Assembly (NCBI GenBank): GCA_963716085.1
Contig: OY970288.1
Coordinates: 372,001 to 436,000, forward strand
DNA length: 64,000 bases
From: Persicitalea sp963716085
Lineage (GTDB): Bacteria > Bacteroidota > Bacteroidia > Cytophagales > Spirosomataceae
Direction: 5' to 3'
The notes under the pieces were generated by a model. That model saw only the letters and a program-made list of their open reading frames with translations. It was not told the origin of the DNA and ran no database searches. Below, one piece after another: positions 18,761-24,686 of the stretch (position 1 is the stretch's first letter; each line of letters opens with the position of its first letter). Made by a program: the position numbers and the translations under genes.

Positions 18761-18768
18761 TAAATTTG
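18761..18768 (+). promoter_or_regulatory. Candidate Bacteroidota -7 element for the first HNH cassette
   Basis: TAAATTTG matches the TAnnTTTG -7 consensus of Bacteroidota and lies 14 nt before the ATG at 18783. No convincing TTTG was found at the -33 spacing. If it is used, the leader would be only a few nucleotides long. Confidence 0.4.
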
Positions 18769-18782
18769 TAGAAAAACTGATT

Positions 18783-19022
18783 ATGACGATTTACAATGTA
18801 TTTGATCAGATTGCCGAGATTCTGGCGGAGGCTGAGCCTGCGAAGATAACGGCCATGAGAGCCTCCGGCGAAATGCAAAACCGCTTAGAAGCGCTCATCG
18901 AAAAAGCGAAAGAGGGGGCGTTAGATTATAAGGAAAAAGATGAACTAGATCACTTTATGGTCTTAGAACGGTTGATGCGATTGGCTAAGATACGCGCGGC
19001 AGCCAATCTGCCAGTAGCATGA
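18783..19022 (+). CDS. Small helical protein of an HNH-nuclease cassette, copy 1
   Basis: 79 aa, no signal peptide, strongly helical and charged (DQIAEILAEAEPAKI, KEKDELDHFMVLERLM, RLAKIRAAA). I recognise no named family. It is clearly homologous to the 79-aa protein at 59066: both share a PAK motif, a Q-R step, then an EK-ELxHxxxLxRxxxLAK tail. In both places it overlaps the downstream HNH gene by 4 nt (here ATGA). Tight coupling to a nuclease gene makes an accessory, DNA-targeting or inhibitory partner role plausible, but this is inference from arrangement only. Confidence 0.75.
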   Translation: MTIYNVFDQIAEILAEAEPAKITAMRASGEMQNRLEALIEKAKEGALDYKEKDELDHFMVLERLMRLAKIRAAANLPVA

Positions 19023-19429
19023 GTCGCCGCATCTCTGACTCTTTGCGTCAACTGGTTTCTGAGAGAGCAAATTATCGCTGCGAGTATTGTCGATTGTTGG
19101 AGAGCAATTCTTTTTTCAGTTTTCACATTGACCATATTGTGAGTTTAAAACATGACGGCAAAACTTCACCGGAAAACTTAGCACTCGCTTGCCAAATCTG
19201 CAACCTTAACAAAGGTTCTGATATTGCCACTTTCCTTAAAAATTTAAATGACCCGGTACGCTTCTTCAATCCCCGCAATGAAGTATGGGGGGAGCATTTT
19301 GAGGCTAGTGATTCAGGATTATTGCTCGCCAAAAGCCTTATTAGAAAGGCAACTATCAAAGTGCTCAAACTGAATCACCTGGATTCGATCATTGAGCGCC
19401 GCGAACTCATTGTGAGAGGGTTGTTCTGA
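19019..19429 (+). CDS. HNH endonuclease, cassette copy 1
   Basis: 136 aa. A complete McrA-like HNH core is visible: CEYC (residues about 22-25), FHIDHIVSLKHDGKTSPENL, then CQICNLNKGSD; the two CxxC pairs bind structural zinc and HIDH supplies the catalytic histidines. Hence a DNA-cleaving activity is likely. Its start overlaps the stop of the 79-aa partner by ATGA. The paralogue at 59302 keeps the same core and the RFFNPR tail. It converges with sbcD, 16 nt away. Composition is more AT-rich than the flanking mce and sbcD, consistent with acquisition. Confidence 0.85.
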   Translation: MSRRISDSLRQLVSERANYRCEYCRLLESNSFFSFHIDHIVSLKHDGKTSPENLALACQICNLNKGSDIATFLKNLNDPVRFFNPRNEVWGEHFEASDSGLLLAKSLIRKATIKVLKLNHLDSIIERRELIVRGLF

Positions 19430-19445
19430 GGGTAAAGCGTTTCTC

Positions 19446-20690
19446 TTAGCCCTCCGCTTCATCCAGCGCCCGCACCTCCCGAAACAAATCCAGCAGCGAC
19501 GCACCCGGCGTTTGTCCTTTCCCTTCCTTGCTATTCTTGAAATACTCCACAAAAAGCTCTTCAATGGAAAGCTTCTCGGGATCGACGCGGAGGCGTTCTT
19601 CGGCTTCGGCCTTGGCTTCCTTGGTTCTTATTTCGGGGATAATCGCCATCAGGGCCGGGTGGGCGTCGAGCAGGCGTTTTTTGTCGGCCGATTCCAGGTA
19701 GGTTTCGGTCACCATCGTGATTTGCACCAGGTCGTCGCGGTGTGCTGCAAGCCAGGCGAGGGCCTCATCTACGGTCTCAAACTTGCCGCGATGCAATTTC
19801 TTCCCCTCTTTTAACTCAGTGGGCTGGTAGCTGACTAGCTTTCCGGCTTCCGCTTCGATCAGCACGACGTACTTCGTTTGGTTCGATTCCGAGAAACTGT
19901 ACCCCAGCGGACTGCTGGAATAGACCACCGGGCAAGGCTCCTTGTCCACGACCTGGTAGCGGTGGAGGTGGCCGAGGGCGGTGTAGTGGACCTGCTTGGG
20001 TATGTTTTCGGAAAAGACCGCCTGCGCGCCGCCGATGTTGAGGATGGGGCGCTCATCGTCGGGTTCATCGGGCATTTCGCCGCCTTTGCGCATCATGTAG
20101 AGGTGCGTCACGAGTAGGTTGAAGCCTGCGCCGTCGAGGTACTGGTCGGCTAGTTGTTGCCAGTGGCTTTGTAAGTGTAGCCGCAGGGCTTCCTCGGTGT
20201 CTTCCAGACCCAGAAAAGTTTTGAGTCGCTGCTCGTTGGCGTAGGGTGTGAGCAAAAGTCGCAGTGGGAAATCCACTTTGGGCAATTTTATTTCCACAAA
20301 ACCCTTATCGACCTTCACTACCTCAACCCCCGCCTGGGTGCGGAAGGGCTTCACCTCGGCGTTGGGAAAGCCGACGAAAATAATGCCGCAGGCCCGCGCC
20401 ATCGCGTCGGGTACTTCGATGCGCTCGGGCGAGTCGTGGTTGCCCGCAATGGCGATAATCGCCCGCTGACCGTTAGCCGACAGACAATGCAACGTACTGT
20501 ACAGCAACTCCGTTGCCTCGGACGACGGGCTGAAATTATCGAACAAATCGCCCGCGATGATCACGCAATCAACTTCCTCGCGGTCGGCGGTCTGACAGAT
20601 CTCGTCCAGCACGAGCTTCTGCTCGTCCAGCCGGGCGTAGTGATCCAGTTTTTTACCAATGTGCCAGTCGGCGGTATGGAGAATTTTCAT
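19446..20690 (-). CDS. sbcD: Exonuclease SbcCD subunit D
   Basis: 414 aa Mre11-type nuclease subunit that processes hairpin and double-strand DNA ends together with the SbcC ATPase. The phosphoesterase motifs are complete: HTADWHIGKK at the N terminus, GDLFDNF, GNHDSPER, and later THLYMM and GHLHRYQVV, supplying the two-metal site. Length fits the family. sbcC, normally directly downstream, is not in this window: the 3' side holds the opposing HNH gene 16 nt away, so the pair may have been split or sbcC lies elsewhere. Confidence 0.92.
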   Translation of the reverse strand: MKILHTADWHIGKKLDHYARLDEQKLVLDEICQTADREEVDCVIIAGDLFDNFSPSSEATELLYSTLHCLSANGQRAIIAIAGNHDSPERIEVPDAMARACGIIFVGFPNAEVKPFRTQAGVEVVKVDKGFVEIKLPKVDFPLRLLLTPYANEQRLKTFLGLEDTEEALRLHLQSHWQQLADQYLDGAGFNLLVTHLYMMRKGGEMPDEPDDERPILNIGGAQAVFSENIPKQVHYTALGHLHRYQVVDKEPCPVVYSSSPLGYSFSESNQTKYVVLIEAEAGKLVSYQPTELKEGKKLHRGKFETVDEALAWLAAHRDDLVQITMVTETYLESADKKRLLDAHPALMAIIPEIRTKEAKAEAEERLRVDPEKLSIEELFVEYFKNSKEGKGQTPGASLLDLFREVRALDEAEG

Positions 20691-20702
20691 TTCTTGAAGC
20701 TT

Positions 20703-20799
20703 TAGGCCATAAGCTGTAGGCTATAGGCAAACATCTTGTATGAATTTAAAATTAGGAGTAAAAAGAAGCCCACAGCCTATAGCTTATGGCCTACAGCCT
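20703..20799. repeat. Heptamer-type repeat arranged as an inverted pair at the kdsC 3' end
   Basis: TAGGCCATAAGCT at 20703-20715 recurs inverted (AGCTTATGGCCTA) at 20781-20793, and similarity continues on both sides (GCTATAGGC and its near-complement). Between the arms lies about 50 nt of AT-rich DNA. Each arm can be parsed as 7-nt units of the form GCYTAYN, like the other heptamer arrays in the window. The right arm covers the kdsC stop and supplies its last residues (QAVGHKL). It may fold as a hairpin terminator between kdsC and sbcD. Confidence 0.65.
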
Positions 20800-21325
20800 G
20801 CGTAGCAGCCCACGCCATCCACGTCCCCTGCGCCTTCATGACTTGCTCGATCAGGTCGCGAACGGCACCGTAGCCGCCGTCGATGGGCGAGACGTAATCG
20901 GCGGTAGCCAGGATCTCGTCGGCGGCGTCGGCGGGACAAGCGCCCAGCACGGCGGGCCGCTGCATCACTTCGAGGTCGGGGATGTCGTCGCCCATAAACA
21001 CGATTTCCTCCTCGTTCAAGTCGAAGTCGGCCAGATATTTTTCGTAAATCGCCAGCTTGCCATCGGGTGAGGAGCCAAGAAAAATGTCCTTGACGCCCAG
21101 GTATTCCAGCCGCTTGCGCACCCCGACCTGGTTTTGGGCCGAGAGGATCGCCACGCGGTAGCCCATCAGCAGGGCGCGGTTGATGCCGTAGCCGTCGCGG
21201 ACGTGGAACGAGCGCGGCTGCTCGCCGCTTTCGAGGGCCAGCACGCGGCCGTCGGTCAGTACGCCGTCGATGTCGAAAATGAAGGTTTTGATTCGCAGGA
21301 GGCGGTCGGTGAGCGGTGGGTTCAT
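20777..21325 (-). CDS. kdsC: 3-deoxy-D-manno-octulosonate 8-phosphate phosphatase (HAD, KdsC type)
   Basis: 182 aa. HAD phosphatase motif I is FDIDGVLTDGRV (nucleophile and acid/base Asp), motif II falls in AILSAQNQ, and motif IV is FMGDDIPDLEVM; there is no cap domain, as in tetrameric KdsC. It dephosphorylates Kdo-8-P for lipopolysaccharide inner-core synthesis. The last residues (about QAVGHKL) are encoded by a repeat arm and probably replace the native C terminus. The DUF2520 gene, a frequent kdsC neighbour in Bacteroidota by my recollection, lies 1.5 kb upstream, separated by the MITE-like element and the AGE gene. Confidence 0.88.
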   Translation of the reverse strand: MNPPLTDRLLRIKTFIFDIDGVLTDGRVLALESGEQPRSFHVRDGYGINRALLMGYRVAILSAQNQVGVRKRLEYLGVKDIFLGSSPDGKLAIYEKYLADFDLNEEEIVFMGDDIPDLEVMQRPAVLGACPADAADEILATADYVSPIDGGYGAVRDLIEQVMKAQGTWMAWAATQAVGHKL

Positions 21326-21422
21326 GAAGTGTGGATTTGGGTTCAGCCCGGAATTAACGCTATTTTTGGATTTAGAGGGGGCATTAGATATTAGTTTGTT
21401 GGGAATTAAGGGAAATAAAGTA

Positions 21423-21600
21423 TAGGACTTTCGCTTCGGCTGTGAAAAATGTGCCGCTAGGCACAGAATGTGGGTAGAGAAAGCCGATTCGTTGGCTGGT
21501 CATGTCCCGTACGGGACATAATAATCGACTGGGAAAGCACTTTTCTACCCACCTTTGATCCCTAATGGGATCGCATCCAAGACGGCAAGCGAAAGTCCTA
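21423..21600. mobile_element. MITE-like 178-bp element with terminal inverted repeats and flanking direct repeat
   Basis: Bounded by perfect 14-bp inverted repeats, TAGGACTTTCGCTT (21423-21436) and AAGCGAAAGTCCTA (21587-21600), and flanked by the same 6 bp, AAAGTA, at 21417-21422 and 21601-21606, as a target-site duplication would be. Inside are a stem-loop GTGCC-GCTA-GGCAC (21451-21464), a 9-bp inverted pair GTGGGTAGA/TCTACCCAC (21470-21478, 21544-21552), an 18-bp perfect palindrome (21502-21519) and GATCCC-TAAT-GGGATC (21557-21572). It has no coding capacity. It fills most of the 337-bp gap between kdsC and the AGE gene; the rest is AT-rich leader with no other feature seen. Confidence 0.72.
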
Positions 21601-21662
21601 AAAGTAGTGAATATGAAATATTTAAATCTTTTTTTTCAATAAAAAAAACCTAATGACCTGAA

Positions 21663-22850
21663 ATGGACATCCAGAAACTCGCCGAGCAATACCGCCAAGA
21701 ACTGACGCAAAACATGCTTCCTTTCTGGGAGCAGTATGCGTTCGATGCGCAGTACGGCGGGATTTTTGAAGCTTTGGATGAAAAGGGTGAGTGCATTTCC
21801 ACCGACAAGGCCGTAGCGATGCAGGCACAAGCAGTGTGGGCTTTTGCCTTTGCCCACAACCAGCTCGGCCCTAAGCCTGATTGGCTGCAAAGGGCTCAGC
21901 ACACGGCCCATTTTTTATTGGAAAAGGGCCGCGATGCAAAGGGCAACTGGTACCAACGACTCGATCGTCGGGGAACGCCGCTGGACAAAGCAGTCGACCC
22001 TTCTTCGGCCTTATTTGCAACGCTGGCTCTGGGGCAACTTGCCCAGGCAACGGGCGATGACCATTATGCCGACACCGCGCAGAAGACCATGGCTAAGTTG
22101 CTGCGCAAGCGGGATTTTTTTTTTAAAAAACAAAAAGAAACGTCCCAGGGAAGAGCCTTCAAAAGCCTGGAAGAATTTGCCCTGATCGGCCACGCGCTGC
22201 TGGAAGCGGAGACTTACGCCGACCCTAAATGGCACAAGAAAGCCCTGGATCGCTTCGTGGAGGAACTAGCGAGTGATTTTTACGACAAACGCACCGACAT
22301 CCTGCTGGAAAATGTCACACCCGAAGGTCATTTTTGGGATTGCCCCGAAGGCCGTATGCTGGTACCGGGAAGGGTATTCGAGGTAGCCAACTTTATGATG
22401 GATATCGCCGACAAGACTCGCAACCGCAGGCTTCTCAACCAAATGCTCGACCTGACGGAACTAACCGTGCGGGCCGCTTGGGATGAAAGTTGCGGGGGCT
22501 TTTTTCAGCAAATGGACATCAAAAGTCAGCCGCCGCTCGATGTCCGCTGGTGCCATAAGCTGGCCTGGGTACACCTGGAAGCCCTGTCTTGTCTGCTGAA
22601 AGCACATCTGCTGTCGGCCCGGCCCGTTTTCCTGGAAGCTTTTGAAAAAACGCATGCGTACGTCTGGAAAAGCTTTCCTGATGAAGCAAACGGCGGCTGG
22701 TTTCAGGAGTTGACGCGCGAAGGCGAACCGTTCGTGCGGCATAAGCTCATGCCCGATACGAATTTGTACGGAATGGTGCGGAGCTTAGCGAATACAGCGA
22801 AGCTACTGGATGTGGTACGGTCGGAGCAACGGTTGCCTGCCAGCCCGTAG
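21663..22850 (+). CDS. AGE family (N-acylglucosamine/cellobiose 2-epimerase-like) protein
   Basis: 395 aa, the normal length for the (alpha/alpha)6-barrel AGE superfamily, which epimerises or isomerises sugars. Family signatures: FDAQYGGIFEALDEKG, AQAVWAFAFAHNQLG, FALIGHALLEAETY, and the H-E pair in KLAWVHLEALSCLL. Two oddities: the segment usually reading PGHxIE is PGRVFE (about residue 240), and the C-terminal FHxPR motif is not apparent (HKLMPDTNLYG), so classic catalytic histidines may be missing. A T10-A6 homopolymer run (22115-22130) lies inside the coding region (residues DFFFKKQK). The start lies 57 nt after the MITE-like flank. Confidence 0.78.
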   Translation: MDIQKLAEQYRQELTQNMLPFWEQYAFDAQYGGIFEALDEKGECISTDKAVAMQAQAVWAFAFAHNQLGPKPDWLQRAQHTAHFLLEKGRDAKGNWYQRLDRRGTPLDKAVDPSSALFATLALGQLAQATGDDHYADTAQKTMAKLLRKRDFFFKKQKETSQGRAFKSLEEFALIGHALLEAETYADPKWHKKALDRFVEELASDFYDKRTDILLENVTPEGHFWDCPEGRMLVPGRVFEVANFMMDIADKTRNRRLLNQMLDLTELTVRAAWDESCGGFFQQMDIKSQPPLDVRWCHKLAWVHLEALSCLLKAHLLSARPVFLEAFEKTHAYVWKSFPDEANGGWFQELTREGEPFVRHKLMPDTNLYGMVRSLANTAKLLDVVRSEQRLPASP

Positions 22851-22880
22851 CTGACTAGATGACGGGCGCCCGTACCACAT
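22810..22880. terminator. Candidate bidirectional terminator between convergent genes
   Basis: An 11-bp perfect inverted repeat, ATGTGGTACGG (22810-22820) and CCGTACCACAT (22870-22880), spans the AGE stop and touches the stop of the DUF2520 gene; a nested 12-bp palindrome ACGGGCGCCCGT sits at 22862-22873. The position between two converging genes suggests transcription termination in both directions. There is no clear U-tract, so the call is tentative. Confidence 0.35.
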
Positions 22881-23683
22881 TATTCTTCAAAGTGACGCTG
22901 GCGGATGTCCTCCGTCATCAGCCGGTAGATTGACGCCCATTCGTGGTTGATTTTTTGCAAATATTCCAGATGCCGGGCTGTCATGGCCCAGTCGGCGCGG
23001 CGGGCGGGGCCGGTTTGCACGGTGGCGGGATCGTTGGTGTGCAGGGCTTTGTGGGTGGTTTCGCGGATGAGGGGTTTCAGTAACTCAAAATCCAGCTGCT
23101 CGTGGGCCAGCAAATCGTGGGCTATGGAAAAGAGGTGATTGGTGAAATTACAGGCAAAAACCGCCGCAATGTGCAGGTTGCGCCGCTCCTCGGAGTCGCC
23201 AAGTTGGACGGTTTCACTAATTGTCTGCGCCAGTTTGACTAGCTCCGCCTCCGTGTCCTCGTCGGTAGCCTCGACGCAGAACGGGATTTCGGCGTAATCC
23301 AGCGCGACCTCCTTGGTGAAGGTCTGCAAAGGATAAAGGACGGAAGGACGCACGGCCACATCGCTGTGCACATCGACCAGTCGCTGCAATTCGGCCAGCG
23401 AGCAACTGCCGGATGTATTGGCCAGAATGACGCCCTCAGGCAGCACGACGCGCTCCATGATGCTTTCCAGGGCATCGTCAGAGGCGGCAATCAGAATCAC
23501 GTCGGCCACACTTTCTGAAAAATTAAGGTCGGGCTGAATGACCGCGTCGTATAGCAGCGCCGTTAGCTGGCGGGCGTGTTGGGTATCGCGACTGTATATT
23601 TCGCAGATGATATGTCCGGCTGCCTCGAAGGCCTGCGACAGGTGCCAGGCCACGTTGCCCGCCCCGATGAAAGAGATTTTCAT
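22880..23683 (-). CDS. Rossmann-like and DUF2520 domain protein
   Basis: 267 aa. The N-terminal dinucleotide-binding fold is evident (MKISFIGAGNVAWHLSQAF), with ProC/6PGDH-like topology (ADVILIAASDDALESIMERV, ILANTSGSCSLAEL). The C-terminal half has the DUF2520 helices (AAVFACNFTNHLFSIAHDLL). It probably uses NAD(P)(H) on an unknown substrate. It converges with the AGE gene and is divergent from the glycosyltransferase at 23790. The kdsC gene on the same strand beyond the AGE gene is a likely former operon neighbour. Confidence 0.85.
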   Translation of the reverse strand: MKISFIGAGNVAWHLSQAFEAAGHIICEIYSRDTQHARQLTALLYDAVIQPDLNFSESVADVILIAASDDALESIMERVVLPEGVILANTSGSCSLAELQRLVDVHSDVAVRPSVLYPLQTFTKEVALDYAEIPFCVEATDEDTEAELVKLAQTISETVQLGDSEERRNLHIAAVFACNFTNHLFSIAHDLLAHEQLDFELLKPLIRETTHKALHTNDPATVQTGPARRADWAMTARHLEYLQKINHEWASIYRLMTEDIRQRHFEE

Positions 23684-23744
23684 GGGAAATCAATTTTGAA
23701 TTTTGAATGATAGAATGAGTTAATAGAAAGGCGACCTAAATCTC

Positions 23745-23752
23745 TACTTTTG
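23745..23752 (+). promoter_or_regulatory. Candidate -7 element for the glycosyltransferase cluster
   Basis: TACTTTTG matches TAnnTTTG and lies about 38 nt before the GTG start of the first glycosyltransferase. No clear TTTG is present at the -33 spacing. Confidence 0.4.
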
Positions 23753-23789
23753 TCTCTTGAAAAAGTTAGCTCTCCCCAAATTCTAACCT

Positions 23790-24521
23790 GTGCCAATAGC
23801 TGATAGCCGAGTGCCGAGTGCCGAAAGCCGACCGCCGACCGCCATAATCGACGTCGTCATTCCTGCCTTCAATGAGGAAAACTCAGTGGGTAACGTCGTG
23901 CGCGACTTGCCCGCTTCGGTACGGGAGGTGGTGGTGGTCAACAACAATTCGCGCGACGACACGCGGCAGAACGCGCAGGAAGCCGGGGCCACTGTGCTGG
24001 ATGAACCGCGCCAAGGCTACGGCTACGCTTGTTTGAAGGGTATCGAATACCTCAAGAACAAGCCAGTTCAGCCGGAAATCCTGGTTTTCGTAGATGCCGA
24101 TTACTCGGATTACCCCGAGGAGCTGACCAAAATTGTAGATTATTTATTAGAAAATAACCTCGACATGGTCATTGGATCACGCGCTTTGGGCGAGCGCGAG
24201 GCGGGAGCCATGACCCCGCAGCAGGTGTTTGGCAACTGGCTGGCGACAAACTTGATCGAACGCTTTTATGACATCACTTACACCGACCTTGGCCCGTTTC
24301 GTGCCATTCGTTTCGACAAGCTCCTGGCCATGGATATGCAGGACACGACCTACGGCTGGACGGTGGAAATGCAGCTCAAAGCCGCTAAAATGGGTATGGC
24401 CGTGGGCGAAGTACCCGTTACCTACCGCAAGCGCATCGGCCATTCCAAGGTGTCGGGGACTTTAAAAGGCACAGTGCTAGCGGGGTACAAGATACTTTCT
24501 TGGATATTTAAGTATCGATAA
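23790..24521 (+). CDS. Family 2 glycosyltransferase (dolichyl/polyprenyl-phosphate sugar synthase-like)
   Basis: 243 aa from a GTG start. The GT-A fold is clear: DVVIPAFNEENSVGNVV, NNNSRDDT, EPRQGYGYACLKGIEYL, and the metal motif DADYSD. It resembles DPM1-like enzymes that load a sugar onto a membrane polyprenyl phosphate. No transmembrane segment. The first 20 or so residues (DSRVPSAESRPPTA) are encoded by tandem 7-nt repeats and lie before the first conserved strand, so they are either an acquired tail or untranslated, with the true start unclear. A reverse-orientation heptamer array follows the stop. First of three glycosyltransferases on this strand. Confidence 0.85.
   Translation: MPIADSRVPSAESRPPTAIIDVVIPAFNEENSVGNVVRDLPASVREVVVVNNNSRDDTRQNAQEAGATVLDEPRQGYGYACLKGIEYLKNKPVQPEILVFVDADYSDYPEELTKIVDYLLENNLDMVIGSRALGEREAGAMTPQQVFGNWLATNLIERFYDITYTDLGPFRAIRFDKLLAMDMQDTTYGWTVEMQLKAAKMGMAVGEVPVTYRKRIGHSKVSGTLKGTVLAGYKILSWIFKYR
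23792..23843 (+). repeat. Heptamer repeat array (GCCGANN units) at a gene start
   Basis: About seven successive 7-nt units: GCCAATA, GCTGATA, GCCGAGT twice, GCCGAAA, GCCGACC twice, then GCC. The array overlaps the first codons of the glycosyltransferase. The opening units are nearly identical to those at 63032, which differ by one base over the first 14 nt. Confidence 0.75.
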
Positions 24522-24524
24522 AAA

Positions 24525-24556
24525 GGCTGTCGGCCATCGGCAGTCGGCTTTTGGCC
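24525..24556 (-). repeat. Heptamer repeat array downstream of the glycosyltransferase
   Basis: Read on the minus strand, units are GGCCAAA-A, GCCGACT, GCCGATG, GCCGACA, GCC. It starts 4 nt after the stop at 24521 and is inverted relative to the array at 23792, so the glycosyltransferase gene is bracketed by inverted copies of the same repeat type. Confidence 0.65.
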
Positions 24557-24641
24557 GGGCGGCGTACTTCTCGTCAAGAGCAACTGAACCGCGCCTTTGT
24601 GCGTAGCTTTCAACAAATCACAATTCGGCTCGTTTTTTGAC

Positions 24642-24649
24642 TAATTTTG
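24642..24649 (+). promoter_or_regulatory. Candidate -7 element for the processive glycosyltransferase
   Basis: TAATTTTG matches the Bacteroidota -7 consensus 38 nt before the TTG start at 24687. It lacks a good -33 partner. Confidence 0.35.
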
Positions 24650-24686
24650 GGGCGATCTGATCTTCAAAACCATTCTTATTTCTTCC

